From NCBI RefSeq assembly GCF_014203755.1, contig NZ_JACHJS010000001.1:3472001-3536000 (forward strand): a stretch of DNA of 64,000 nucleotides, written 5' to 3'. The position numbers and the translations under genes are program-made. This DNA is from Saccharothrix violaceirubra. Lineage in GTDB: Bacteria; Actinomycetota; Actinomycetes; Mycobacteriales; Pseudonocardiaceae. The notes under the pieces are model-generated. The model did not search any database, was not told the DNA's origin, and was given only the letters and a program-made list of their open reading frames with translations. Shown here piece by piece: positions 9,853 through 19,369 of this stretch (the stretch's first letter is position 1; each line of letters opens with the position of its first letter).

Positions 9853-10554
9853 CCGGCGGGTCCGGATGTCCAGGGCGGCGCGCAGTTCGTGCTCGCCGGG
9901 CAGGTCGAGGCCGAGCAGCACCAGACCGAGCAGGAGGCGGCTCTCGGCCACCTCCGGGTGGTCGGGACCGCGCAGGACGACCTGCGCCCGGACGACGGCG
10001 GCGAGCTGCCCGTGGTCGTGGGCCGACGCGGCGAGCAGGGCACGGGCGCGCAACGCGTCCGGCGCGTCGTCGGGCAGGGTGTCGATCAGGCGCAGGCACT
10101 CGCGTTCGGCCGGCACGCGTCGGCCCAGCTCGTGGAGCAGGCGCGCGTAGCGGAGGCGGACGTCGGCGAGCGAGCCGTCCTCCGCGAGCACCTGCCGCAC
10201 GGCCTCCCCGTCGCCCATCGCCAGCGAACACACGGCCCGCGCCCGCAACGTCACCGGGTGCCGCCGCCCCAACTCCTCCCCCGCCGCCTCGTACACGCGG
10301 CCCAGCGCCCTGGTCGAGCCGGTGCGGTCCAGTTCCAGGAGCGCGACGTCGCACCGCACGGCGAACGCCAGTCCGACGTCGTCCAGCAACTCCGGCAGGT
10401 CCGCCAGTTCCGCCGCGGCCTCCGCCGGCCGGCCCCGGTCCAGCAGCAGGTAGCCGAGTTCGAGCCGGGTGGCGACCGTCGCCGGCCGGCCCGGACCGTG
10501 CTCGCGCGCCGCGGCCCTGAGTCGGGCCTCCGTCCGGTCGGGCGGTTCCGCCAC
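9796..10554 (-). CDS. TPR-like helical repeat protein
   Basis: 252 residues, almost entirely paired amphipathic helices with TPR spacing (for example LGYLLLDRGRPAEAAAELAD and ARLLHELGRRVPAERECLRL). The C-terminal part has the GPDHPEVAESR / GPTHAATLEIAR pattern of actinobacterial tetratricopeptide proteins that accompany NTPase/TIR genes. GTG 10554 has an excellent AGGAGGTGC site directly upstream. No catalytic motif is seen. It converges on, and overlaps, the KGGVGK-like gene. A scaffold role in the same decayed module is inferred from context only. Confidence 0.7.
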   Translation of the reverse strand: MAEPPDRTEARLRAAAREHGPGRPATVATRLELGYLLLDRGRPAEAAAELADLPELLDDVGLAFAVRCDVALLELDRTGSTRALGRVYEAAGEELGRRHPVTLRARAVCSLAMGDGEAVRQVLAEDGSLADVRLRYARLLHELGRRVPAERECLRLIDTLPDDAPDALRARALLAASAHDHGQLAAVVRAQVVLRGPDHPEVAESRLLLGLVLLGLDLPGEHELRAALDIRTRRLGPTHAATLEIARFLPDG

Positions 10555-10827
10555 GCGCACCTCCTGGTCGTCGGCCGGGAATCGGCATCCACTGCCTCGG
10601 ACGCGCGCGGCGCGCGCGGCGATCCGCCGGAATATCTGGATAATACGATCGGGCGCGCGGCGTTCGGCGGTATCCACCGGGCGTTATGGCCCAAGCGTTA
10701 TGACCACCGGACCGAACTTGTCCTACAATTGGGTCGAACCGGTCGATCCGATCGGCCGCACGATGTTCTGGCAATTGTTAAAGCACGCTCCGACTCCCGT
10801 CGAAGGTCTCTCCGACTCTTTCGTTCG

Positions 10828-10856
10828 TTGACGGCGTTAATTAAGACTCATATCGT
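10828..10856 (+). promoter_or_regulatory. Sigma-70-type promoter of the M4 protease gene
   Basis: TTGACG (10828-10833), exactly 17 bases, then TATCGT (10851-10856) is a near-consensus HrdB-type promoter. It gives a leader of about 40 bases before GTG 10903. The rest of 10555-10827 holds the divergent 5' region of the TPR gene and nothing else I can support. Confidence 0.7.
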
Positions 10857-10902
10857 CATCGTCCGAGTTCTCCGGTATTCCCTGCATGCCTTTGGAGTCG
10901 GC

Positions 10903-13239
10903 GTGAAACGCAAAATAGGCATCTACCTGGCCGCCGGCCTGGCCGTGGTGTCGGGCTACGTGGCCACCACCGCGACGGCCGCACCGACGGACAGCACCGC
11001 ACAGGCCGCCGCGCCGGTCGCGCTCGCGGAGGCCGCGGCCGACAAGGCCACCGCGGCGGGCCTGGACGCCCTGGCCAAGGGTCCCGACGAGCAGTTCACG
11101 CGTCGGCAGACCTACCAGGGCGGCATCCCCGGCAAGAAGGACCTCTTCTACGTCTCGTACGACCGCACCTACAAGGGTCTGCCGGTCGTCGGCGGCGACG
11201 CGGTCGTGACCACGGACGCGTCGGGCAACGTGCTCAACACCGTCGCGGCCAACCGGGGCGGCTTCTCCGTCGACACCAAGGCCACCCTGTCGGCCAAGCA
11301 GGCCGAGGGTGTCGCCAAGGGCCAGCTGGCCAAGGTGGACAAGGTCGTCGACAACAAGCTGTCGGTCCTGGCCGGCGGCCACGGCACGCTGGTCTACGAG
11401 ACCGTCGTCGCCGGTCGCAAGGCCGACAACACCCCCAGCCGCCTGCACGTCTTCGTGGACGCGCGGACCGGCAAGGTCGTCGAGACCTATGACGACGCGC
11501 GCGCGGGCACCGGCCAGAGCGAGTGGAACGGCCCGAACCCGCTGGCGATCGACACCAGCAACAACCAGACGGTCGACTCGACCCGTCCGGGCCTGTCCTG
11601 TGTCGACTACTCGGGCAAGCAGCCGTTCACCAAGAGCAACAACTCGTTCGGCAACGGCCAGGCGACCAGCAAGGAAACCGGCTGCGTCGACATCCTGTGG
11701 TCCACGCAGCACCAGTGGGACATGCTGAAGAACTGGCTGGGCCGCAACGGTATCGACGGCAACGGCCGCGGTGTCCAGGTCCAGGTCGGCCTGAACCAGG
11801 TCAACGCCTACTGGACCGGCGACCACATCGAGATCGGCCACAACAACGCCAACCAGTGGATCGCGTCGATGGACGTGGCCGGGCACGAGCACGGTCACGC
11901 GATCGACCAGTACACCCCCGGTGGCGCGGGCCGCGAGGCGGGCCTGGGCGAGGCGACCGGTGACATCTTCGGTGCCCTGACCGAGGCGTACACCAACGAG
12001 CCGTCGCCGTACGACACCCCGGACTACACCGTCGGCGAGAAGGTCAACCTCGTCGGCCGCGGCCCGATCCGCAACATGCAGAACCCGTCGCAGGTCAACG
12101 GCGACCCGAACTGCTGGTCCAGCTCGATCCCGAACACCGAGGTCCACAAGGCCGCGGGTCCGCTCAACCACTGGTTCTACCTGCTGGCCGAGGGCTCGGC
12201 GCAGAGCCCGACGTGCAACAACAGCACGGTGACCGGCATCGGCATCAAGGACGCGGGCCGCGTCTTCTACAACGGCATGTTGCAGAAGACCTCGGGCATG
12301 ACGCACTTCCGGTACCGCGTCGCGACCCTGACCGCAGCGAAGACCCTGGACCCGACCTGCAAGTTCTTCGAGGCCACCAAGGCCGCGTGGAACGCGATCA
12401 GCCTGCCGGCCCAGTCCGGCGAGCCGACCTGCACCTCGCAGGACAACCAGTTCAGCGTCACGATCAACCCGTCCTCGGGCTCGGTCGACGCGGGCGGCAG
12501 CGCCACGGCCACGGTCTCCACGGCGACCACCTCCGGTTCCGCGCAGAACGTGACGTTCTCCGCGACCGGCCAGCCGACCGGCTCGACCGTCACGTTCTCC
12601 CCGGCGTCGGTCAACTCCGGCGCGTCCTCGACCTTCAAGGTCCAGACGGCGGCGAACACCTCCCCCGGCACGTACCCGATCACCATCAAGGGCACGGGCA
12701 CGGCGACCAACCACACGGTCGTCTTCAACCTGACGGTCAAGGGCGGCCAGCCGGGCGAGAACGACTTCTCGCTCGCGCTGAGCCCGACCACCGGCAGCAC
12801 GAAGGCCGGTTCGGCGGTCAGCACCACGGTCGGCACCACCACGACCTCGGGTGACGCGCAGAAGGTCAGCTTCCAGGCCGACGGTCTGCCGACCGGCGTG
12901 ACCGCGACCTTCACCCCCGCGTCGGTGACCTCGGGCGAGAACTCGACGCTGGCCCTCCAGACGTCGGCGTCCACGCCGAAGGGCACCTACACGATCACCG
13001 TGACCGGCAGCGGCGCGAACATCAAGCACGCCGCCACGTTCACCCTGACCGTCGAGGACGGCGGCGGCGGTGAGCCGGGCTGCGGCGGCCTGGAGGCGTG
13101 GAGTTCCTCCAAGGCGTACGTGCCGGACGACCTCGTGTCGCACAACGGCCGCAAGTACAAGTCCACCTGGTACTCGGCCGGTGCCGAGCCCGGCGCTCCG
13201 GGTTCGTGGGCCGTGTGGCAGGACCAGGGCGCCTGCTGA
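10903..13239 (+). CDS. Secreted M4 (thermolysin-family) metalloprotease with chitin-binding tail
   Basis: A 778-residue secreted zinc protease. It has a Sec signal peptide (KRKIGIYLAAGLAVV), a propeptide with FTP/PepSY features, and a catalytic domain with the HExxH ligand helix AGHEHGHAIDQ and the third ligand Glu in GLGEATGD. Two Ser/Thr-rich Ig-like repeats follow (each beginning FSVTINPSSGSV or FSLALSPTTGST). A C-terminal CBM5/12-type chitin-binding module ([20 protein letters not shown]) is last. GTG 10903 follows GGAG at 7 bases. The tail would hold the protease on chitin or mycelial debris. An almost identical tail ends the M28 aminopeptidase at 30.2 kb. Confidence 0.92.
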   Translation: MKRKIGIYLAAGLAVVSGYVATTATAAPTDSTAQAAAPVALAEAAADKATAAGLDALAKGPDEQFTRRQTYQGGIPGKKDLFYVSYDRTYKGLPVVGGDAVVTTDASGNVLNTVAANRGGFSVDTKATLSAKQAEGVAKGQLAKVDKVVDNKLSVLAGGHGTLVYETVVAGRKADNTPSRLHVFVDARTGKVVETYDDARAGTGQSEWNGPNPLAIDTSNNQTVDSTRPGLSCVDYSGKQPFTKSNNSFGNGQATSKETGCVDILWSTQHQWDMLKNWLGRNGIDGNGRGVQVQVGLNQVNAYWTGDHIEIGHNNANQWIASMDVAGHEHGHAIDQYTPGGAGREAGLGEATGDIFGALTEAYTNEPSPYDTPDYTVGEKVNLVGRGPIRNMQNPSQVNGDPNCWSSSIPNTEVHKAAGPLNHWFYLLAEGSAQSPTCNNSTVTGIGIKDAGRVFYNGMLQKTSGMTHFRYRVATLTAAKTLDPTCKFFEATKAAWNAISLPAQSGEPTCTSQDNQFSVTINPSSGSVDAGGSATATVSTATTSGSAQNVTFSATGQPTGSTVTFSPASVNSGASSTFKVQTAANTSPGTYPITIKGTGTATNHTVVFNLTVKGGQPGENDFSLALSPTTGSTKAGSAVSTTVGTTTTSGDAQKVSFQADGLPTGVTATFTPASVTSGENSTLALQTSASTPKGTYTITVTGSGANIKHAATFTLTVEDGGGGEPGCGGLEAWSSSKAYVPDDLVSHNGRKYKSTWYSAGAEPGAPGSWAVWQDQGAC

Positions 13240-13275
13240 GGTGAGCACCTGACCGGGTGATCCACCCGGTGCCGA

Positions 13276-13303
13276 GGGGCGGTCGTCTTCGGACGGCCGC
13301 CCC
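13276..13303 (+). terminator. Hairpin terminator after the M4 protease gene
   Basis: GGGGCGGTCGT, loop CTTCGG, ACGGCCGCCCC form an 11-bp stem with one G-T pair. It lies 37 bases after the stop and is followed by TTC. Confidence 0.7.
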
Positions 13304-13389
13304 TTCGTCGTGCCGTCACCCGTCCCGGTGGTTCGACCGTCCGGTGTCGACGGTCCTGCCTACGGTCGAGGCGGCGAAGGGAACCGGAC

Positions 13390-14727
13390 ATGGCGCTGCG
13401 CGACGGGGTCACCGTGCTGGCCGCGGTCGCCGCCCTGGCCGGCGGCGGGGTGGCGGCGAGCGCGCCGGGCGCCGATCGCGTGGTCGCCGTCGACTACCCG
13501 GCCTTGTACGCCGACGCCGCCGAGGCCGTCCGCCAGGCCGTGGCCGACACGCGGTTCCGCGACGTGCTCGACCTGACGCCGCCGTCGGGCGCGGGACCCG
13601 CCCCGCTGCACCGGACGCCGAACCTGGACGTGGCCGTGATCGCGTTGGACGACGCCGCCCGCCCGGTCGCCGCGCTGGACGTGCTCCTGAGCGGGGACCA
13701 CCCCGAAGGCGTGGTCGTGCCGGTGGACCCGGCGACGCTGTCCAACGGCCGGGTGCGCTACCGCTGGTGGGACGACGCCGAGTGGGACGCGGACGGGCGG
13801 GGCGACCGGGACGTGCTGCCCGGCCGCGAGGGCACGCCGTTCGACTTCACCTCGCCCTACCCGGCGTCGGTGCTCAAGCTCATGGTCGCGTTCGGCGTGC
13901 TGCGCCTGGTCGACGCGGGCGTGGTCGCGTTCGACACCCGCTACCGCTACCTGCCGGCCGAGGAGTCGTCGATGTGCGGCGGGGAGCGGACCGCGACCGT
14001 GCGGCGCTACCTCGACGAGATGATCACCATGTCCCGCAACCAGTCCACCTGCGCGTTGCTCAAGCTCCTGCACGACCGGGACGCGGTGGACGGGCTCAAC
14101 CGGACGTTCGCCGGGCTGGGCCTGACCACGTTGATGATCACCGGTACCGATCCGGGCACGGGCGGCCACTGGATGGGCTCGAACATGGGCGCGCTCGACA
14201 CGGCCAAGTTGCTCGTGCTCGTCGCGGGCGGCCCGGACGTGCTGTGGACGACGGAGGCGGGTGTGCCCGTAACGGCGGACGTGCTGTCGCCCGCGTCGCG
14301 CGAGTTCCTCCGCGGCAGACTCGCCGAGCAGGGCCACAACGAGATGCTGTCCACGACCAACTGGTGCGGACTCCTCGCACCCGGCATCCCGCAGCGGACC
14401 CCGCCCCGGTGGGTGAATCCGCTGACCGGCCGGGTGACCGTCGGCGACGCGCGGTACGACCGGGACGTGCGGCCGTGCGACGCGGCGGCCGAGGTGACGT
14501 TCGCGCACAAGACCGGCTGGACCGACACGACCGGCGCGGACGCGGGCATCGTGCGGTCGCTGCCCGGCAAGCCGCGGCGGCACTACGTGGTCGCGGTGTT
14601 CGGCAACCTGGGCACGGACTACGTGGACCCCGACCGCCCGGCCGACCGGCCCGACGTGTTCCCCGTGCTCTACACCCGCAAGTACGCCGAACTGGGTCGC
14701 GCCGTCGACACGATCATGACCCGGTAG
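13390..14727 (+). CDS. Secreted serine hydrolase of the beta-lactamase/PBP fold
   Basis: 445 residues with an N-terminal signal peptide (Ala/Gly-rich to about residue 25). The three active-site motifs of the class A beta-lactamase / D,D-peptidase superfamily are present. SVLK (SxxK) follows PYPA, SRNQ takes the SxN position in EMITMSRNQSTC, and HKTG (KTG) sits in the C-terminal third. The N-terminal extension and the DYVDPDRPADRPDVFP insert are unlike true beta-lactamases. It may be a peptidoglycan hydrolase or esterase. ATG 13390 follows GAAGGGA. It stops one base before the convergent Excalibur gene. Confidence 0.8.
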   Translation: MALRDGVTVLAAVAALAGGGVAASAPGADRVVAVDYPALYADAAEAVRQAVADTRFRDVLDLTPPSGAGPAPLHRTPNLDVAVIALDDAARPVAALDVLLSGDHPEGVVVPVDPATLSNGRVRYRWWDDAEWDADGRGDRDVLPGREGTPFDFTSPYPASVLKLMVAFGVLRLVDAGVVAFDTRYRYLPAEESSMCGGERTATVRRYLDEMITMSRNQSTCALLKLLHDRDAVDGLNRTFAGLGLTTLMITGTDPGTGGHWMGSNMGALDTAKLLVLVAGGPDVLWTTEAGVPVTADVLSPASREFLRGRLAEQGHNEMLSTTNWCGLLAPGIPQRTPPRWVNPLTGRVTVGDARYDRDVRPCDAAAEVTFAHKTGWTDTTGADAGIVRSLPGKPRRHYVVAVFGNLGTDYVDPDRPADRPDVFPVLYTRKYAELGRAVDTIMTR

Positions 14728-14728
14728 G

Positions 14729-15631
14729 TCACTCGCAGGCGATGCCGTCCTTGTCGTCGTCGAGGTCGTAGACGTCCTTGCCGATGACGGTGATCGGCCC
14801 TTCGACGTAGGCGGGACCGTTGCCCTTGCCGCCCGCGCAGTCGACGTCCTTGGCAATCGGCACGCATCCGCTGTAGTTGGGGTGGCAATCGGGCTGAGCG
14901 GGCTGGGTCGGCGCCGGGGCGACCGGCGGCGGCGCCTGGGTCACCGGCGGCTGGGTCGTCACCGGCGGGGGCACGACGGTCGTGGGTGCCGGGGTCGTCG
15001 GCGCCGCGGTGGTCGTCGGCGGTGCGGTCGTGACGTGGGTGGCGGTCACGGTGGGCGTCGGGATGATCGCCACGCTGGTGGTCGTGACGGTCGCGGCGGC
15101 CGGTGCCGCGGTCTTCCGGTCGTCCTTCTTGCCGGCGATGGCCGCGATCATGAAGACGGCGACGACGAGGGCCGCCGCGATCGACAACGGCTTGTGCCGG
15201 ACGAAGAAATTCGGTCGTGGCGGCACCATGACGGGTGTGGCCGGCACCGTCGGGTACCCGGCCACGGGCGTGCCCTCGCGGGGCAGCCGCAGCCGGACCT
15301 CCAGGCCGCGCGTGCTCCGGACGACGACGGCCGCGCAGCCGGGCCGGGTACCGGACGCGATGACCTGGTCGACCACGGGTTCGTACCGACGGGACAGCAG
15401 CGGGGTCAGTTCGCCGACCCGAAGTCCGTCGATCCGCACCTCGACCGCGCGTTCGCCCCGGTGTTTGCCGGCCGCGACGACGCACCACCCCAGTTCGGCG
15501 GCGACGTGCCGCTCCTGCCCCGGCTCGACCGCGTACCGGGACAGGGCGTCCTGGTGGTGGTCCTCGCGGGTCACCGCCACGGTCACCTCGGACGCCAGCC
15601 GGTACAGGCCCTCGGCAGAGTTCTCGATCAC
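14729..15631 (-). CDS. Membrane-anchored Excalibur-domain protein
   Basis: 300 residues. A cytosolic N-terminal domain (about 1-115; contains VEVRIDGLRVGELTPLLSRRYEP) is followed by one membrane helix (LSIAAALVVAVFMIAAIAG) and a Pro/Thr-rich stretch. The C-terminal Excalibur calcium-binding domain ends with DLDDDKDGIACE preceded by Cys-containing CHPNYSGCVP. GTG 15631 is preferred because GGAG lies 8 bases upstream; an in-frame GTG at 15664 has no ribosome binding site. Excalibur domains occur on surface proteins and nucleases, and no catalytic domain is seen here. The N-terminal half resembles stand-alone HIRAN-type folds only loosely. Confidence 0.75.
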   Translation of the reverse strand: MIENSAEGLYRLASEVTVAVTREDHHQDALSRYAVEPGQERHVAAELGWCVVAAGKHRGERAVEVRIDGLRVGELTPLLSRRYEPVVDQVIASGTRPGCAAVVVRSTRGLEVRLRLPREGTPVAGYPTVPATPVMVPPRPNFFVRHKPLSIAAALVVAVFMIAAIAGKKDDRKTAAPAAATVTTTSVAIIPTPTVTATHVTTAPPTTTAAPTTPAPTTVVPPPVTTQPPVTQAPPPVAPAPTQPAQPDCHPNYSGCVPIAKDVDCAGGKGNGPAYVEGPITVIGKDVYDLDDDKDGIACE

Positions 15632-15983
15632 GGCCGTTGCTCCGTTCGCCGACCAATCGGACACCAGGAGATCGGCGGAACGGCGGCATCGTTACCCGAA
15701 GAAACCGTCCGCTCACGATCGTGCAGCCGAAGTCACCTGAACGGCCCAACAGACTCGGGACTCCCGTCCGTGACGGTCGCAGCCGGGCGACGGACTGCTC
15801 CACCCGCGCGCGCCCGAACGGCACCACCATCCACCGATCTGGTGAAACCTGTTGCGGCACAACGGTTTTCCGGCGTCCCCCGGACGCGCCCGAGCCGGAA
15901 GGCGGCCGTAACAGCGGCGCGCACGCCACCGATCTGAGGCGTGAACCAGGCCCGTCGGGCCGATCGACCAGAGACGAGACCCC
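15632..15983. other. Intergenic region between divergent exported-protein genes
   Basis: 352 bases with divergent promoters expected. I see no convincing -35/-10 pair, repeat or small coding frame, and no recognisable RNA. Confidence 0.5.
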
Positions 15984-18900
15984 ATGTCGTTACCCGGTGT
16001 TGACCGTCGCAGAGCGAAGAGGACGGTGAGCGGGCCGCTGGCCTTCGCCGTTCTCGCCGCCACCGCGGTCGTGCCTTCGGTGCTCTACAGCCCGGCCGCG
16101 ATCGCCGCGCCCGAGGCGACCGCGCCGACCGTCCAGATCACCACCGCGCCCACCACCTCGGTGGTCGGCACGCCGTACACGTTCTCCGGCACCGTCGCCG
16201 ACGACGGCACCGTCACCTCCGTCGAGGTCTCCACCGACGGCGGCGTGCTGTGGCGGCCGGCCACCTACACGCAGACGACGTGGACCCACACGTACACGCC
16301 GTCGGCCTCGGGTACGGCGCAGCTTCGCGTGCGCGCCTCCGACAACGAGCAGCTCGTCTCGGCGGAGCAGTCGGCGAGCGCCACGGTCGCGCCGCGGGTC
16401 TGCCCCTGCTCGCTGTGGTCCGACGGCGACACCCCGGCCACGCCCGACGCCGCCGACGCGTCCGCGCTCGAACTCGGCCTCAAGTGGCAGGCCAACTCGA
16501 ACGGCTACGTGCGCGGCGTCAAGTTCTACAAGGGCCCGAACAACTCCGGCACGCACGTCGGTTCGCTGTGGACCACCGGCGGCGTCCGGTTGGCCACGGG
16601 CACGTTCGCGAACGAGACCGCCGGGGGCTGGCAGACGCTGCTGTTCTCCGTCCCGGTCGCGGTCCAGTCCGGGCAGACCTACATCGTCTCGTACCTGTCA
16701 CCGACCGGGCACTTCTCGCTCAGCGGCAACTACTTCGCCACGTCGGGCCGCCACCTGGAGCCGTTGACCGCGCCCCAGGCGCAGCCCAACAACGGCAACG
16801 GCGTCTTCCGCGCGGGCGCGGGCTTCCCGGACCTGAACTCGTCGGGCAGCAACTACTGGGTCGACGTCGTGTGGGCACCGGACGCGGGTGCCGACACGCG
16901 CGCGCCCGGCCTGGTCACCACGCAGCCGAAGGCGAACGCGGGCACGGTCGGCCTCCAGCCGAGCCTGTCCGCGCAGTTCGACGAGCAGATCGATCCGGCG
17001 ACGGTCGAGTTCACGCTCACCGGACCCGGCAACGCGACCGTGGCCGGCACCGTGTCGGCGACCGGCCCGACCACGAACTTCACGCTGGGCACGCCGCTGG
17101 CCACCGGCACCACCTACACGGCCACCGTGCGGGCGCGTGACGCGGCGGGCAACCAGGCCGACGCGTACAACTGGACGTTCACCACGGGCTCGCCGCGTCC
17201 GGCGAACTGCCCGTGCACGCTGTGGGACGACTTCTCCGCGCCGCTGGAGTTCGCGGCCGACGACGGCCAGTCCGTCGAGGTCGGCACGAAGGTCCGGTTC
17301 GACGGCCGCGGCGAGGTGCTCGGCGTCCGGTTCTACAAGGGCGCCGCCAACACCGGCACGCACACCGGTTCGCTGTGGAGCGCCGCGGGCGTGCAGTTGG
17401 CCACCGGCACGTTCGTCAACGAGACGTCCACCGGCTGGCAGACGCTGCTGTTCTCCAGCCCGGTCGCGGTGCAGGCGAACACGACCTACGTCGTGTCGTA
17501 CCTGGCGCCGCACAGCGGTTACGGCTTCACCTCGGCCAAGTTCGCGAACGAGGAGTCCTCCTACGGCGCGATCCACGCGTTGAAGGACGGCGTCGACGGC
17601 GGCAACGGCGTGTTCAAGTACGGCAGCGGTTTCCCGAACAGCAGCCACAACGCCACGAACTACTGGGTCGACGTGGTCTACCGCAACGGCCTCAACGGCG
17701 ACACGACCGCGCCGACCCTGGTGACCAGGACGCCCGCCGCCGACGCCACCGGCGCCGCGCTGTCGGGTGCCCTGACGCTGGAGTTCGACGAGCCGGTCGA
17801 CCCGGCGTCCACGCAGATCAGCCTGACCGACCCGGCTGGCGCCACGCTCAACGGCGCGGTGACCGCGTTCTCGCCGGACGGCAAGACCATCACGTGGACC
17901 CCGACCGCGGCACTGGTCGGCCAGACGAAGTACGAGGCCAAGGCCCTGGTCGCGGACGCCAACGGCAACCCGATGAGTGCGGTGGCCAAGTGGTCGTTCA
18001 CCGCGGGCGCGGGCACCGGACCGGTGTCGCTGTTCAGCCGGGCCACCGTGCCGGACGTGCAGTACGTCGCCGACGGTGGCCTGATCGAGCTGGGCGTCCG
18101 GTTCGGCACGTCGCACCACGGCCGGATCACCGCCGTGCGGTTCTACAAGGGCGTCGGCAACACTGGCACGCACACCGGTTCGCTGTGGTCGCCGGAAGGC
18201 GCCCTGCTGGCGACCGGCACGTTCTCCGGTGAGACCGCGACGGGCTGGCAGACGTTGACGTTCGCCCAGCCGGTGACCGTGCTGCCGGGTCGGATCTACA
18301 CGGCCTCGTACACCACGACGACCGGCCACGCGGTGAACTACAGCTACTTCCAGAACCGCGCCGTGGAGGCGCCGCCGCTGACCGCGCCGGGCAACACGTG
18401 GAACAGCGCCAACGGCGTCTTCAAGCCGGGCGGCGGCTTCCCGACCACGAGCCACCAGGGCAACAACTACTGGGTGGACGTGGAGTACGTCGCGACGGAC
18501 GACTACGTGGCGCCCACGGGCACCGGCCACACTCCGCTCACCGACGCCACCGCCGTGGACGTGACGAGCACGGTGACCGCCTCGTACAACGAGAAGATCG
18601 ACCTGGCCAACACCACGTTCACGGTGACCGACGGTGCGGGCGGCAAGATCACCGGAACGGTCGCCCGGTCGGCCGACGAGCAGACCGCGATCTGGACCGC
18701 GGCGTCCCCCTTGGCGCCCGGCACGGTGTACAAGGTCTCGGTCAAGGCGTCCGACCTGGCGTGGAACACCCCGGCCGAGCCGATCACGTGGCAGTTCACC
18801 ACGACGGGTACCACCGCGGGCCCGTGGTCGCTGTTCAGCGCCGCGAGCACCCCGAAGATCACGGTCAACCCGAACGCCACGTTCGCCACGGTGGGCGTCC

Positions 18901-19313
18901 GCTTCACCCCGACGGTGAACGGCAAGATCACCGCGATCAAGTTCTACAAGGGCGAGGAGAACACCGGCACCCACACCGGACGTCTGTGGGCCGTCGACGG
19001 CAAGACCCTGCTGAAGACGGGCACGTTCACCAACGAGAGCACGTCGGGCTGGCAGACGCTGACCCTCGACCAACCGGTCGACGTCACCGCCGGGACGCAG
19101 TACATCGCGAGCTACTACGCCCCGACCGGCAAGGCCAGCTACGACGCCGGGTACTTCATCGGCTACTCGGTCACCGCGGGCAACCTGACCGCACCGCAGT
19201 GGTCGTCCACCGCACCGAACGGCGTGGTGGGCACCGACGAGACGTCGTTCCCGGAGTCGTACGCGACGGGCGGCAACAACTACTGGGTCGACGTCGTCTT
19301 CACGACGCCGTGA
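15984..19313 (+). CDS. Large secreted protein with four DUF4082 domains and Ig-like linkers
   Basis: 1,109 residues. A signal peptide (LAFAVLAATAVVPSVLYS) precedes an Ig-like domain. Four DUF4082 modules start near residues 138, 406, 678 and 945, each with a VRFYKG...TGTHTGSLW core and ending NNYWVDV. Three SbsA/Big_5-type Ig domains separate them (LSAQFDEQIDPATVEF, LTLEFDEPVDPASTQ, VTASYNEKIDLANTTF). DUF4082 occurs in extracellular carbohydrate-linked proteins, but its function is not established. No catalytic domain is visible, so an adhesin or binding role is inferred. Monocistronic, with a strong hairpin after the stop. Confidence 0.85.
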   Translation: MSLPGVDRRRAKRTVSGPLAFAVLAATAVVPSVLYSPAAIAAPEATAPTVQITTAPTTSVVGTPYTFSGTVADDGTVTSVEVSTDGGVLWRPATYTQTTWTHTYTPSASGTAQLRVRASDNEQLVSAEQSASATVAPRVCPCSLWSDGDTPATPDAADASALELGLKWQANSNGYVRGVKFYKGPNNSGTHVGSLWTTGGVRLATGTFANETAGGWQTLLFSVPVAVQSGQTYIVSYLSPTGHFSLSGNYFATSGRHLEPLTAPQAQPNNGNGVFRAGAGFPDLNSSGSNYWVDVVWAPDAGADTRAPGLVTTQPKANAGTVGLQPSLSAQFDEQIDPATVEFTLTGPGNATVAGTVSATGPTTNFTLGTPLATGTTYTATVRARDAAGNQADAYNWTFTTGSPRPANCPCTLWDDFSAPLEFAADDGQSVEVGTKVRFDGRGEVLGVRFYKGAANTGTHTGSLWSAAGVQLATGTFVNETSTGWQTLLFSSPVAVQANTTYVVSYLAPHSGYGFTSAKFANEESSYGAIHALKDGVDGGNGVFKYGSGFPNSSHNATNYWVDVVYRNGLNGDTTAPTLVTRTPAADATGAALSGALTLEFDEPVDPASTQISLTDPAGATLNGAVTAFSPDGKTITWTPTAALVGQTKYEAKALVADANGNPMSAVAKWSFTAGAGTGPVSLFSRATVPDVQYVADGGLIELGVRFGTSHHGRITAVRFYKGVGNTGTHTGSLWSPEGALLATGTFSGETATGWQTLTFAQPVTVLPGRIYTASYTTTTGHAVNYSYFQNRAVEAPPLTAPGNTWNSANGVFKPGGGFPTTSHQGNNYWVDVEYVATDDYVAPTGTGHTPLTDATAVDVTSTVTASYNEKIDLANTTFTVTDGAGGKITGTVARSADEQTAIWTAASPLAPGTVYKVSVKASDLAWNTPAEPITWQFTTTGTTAGPWSLFSAASTPKITVNPNATFATVGVRFTPTVNGKITAIKFYKGEENTGTHTGRLWAVDGKTLLKTGTFTNESTSGWQTLTLDQPVDVTAGTQYIASYYAPTGKASYDAGYFIGYSVTAGNLTAPQWSSTAPNGVVGTDETSFPESYATGGNNYWVDVVFTTP

Positions 19314-19319
19314 CCCGAT

Positions 19320-19353
19320 CCTTGGGGTCGCCGTCTCCCCGGCGACCCCAAGG
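19320..19353 (+). terminator. Hairpin terminator after the DUF4082 gene
   Basis: CCTTGGGGTCGCC (19320-19332) pairs perfectly with GGCGACCCCAAGG (19341-19353) across an 8-base loop. It separates the gene from the NACHT gene 16 bases further on. Confidence 0.75.
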
Positions 19354-19369
19354 GTCCACCATGTAGGAC

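Noticed and set aside
7855..10554. A functional FxsABC-type peptide-modification system
   Set aside because: There is no radical SAM enzyme or FxSxx-COOH peptide, the TIR gene is frameshifted and the NTPase lacks its P-loop.
10837..13248. An 803-codon minus-strand frame opposite the M4 protease gene
   Set aside because: Low-complexity Arg/Val/Gly composition. The plus strand encodes a complete, motif-bearing protease.
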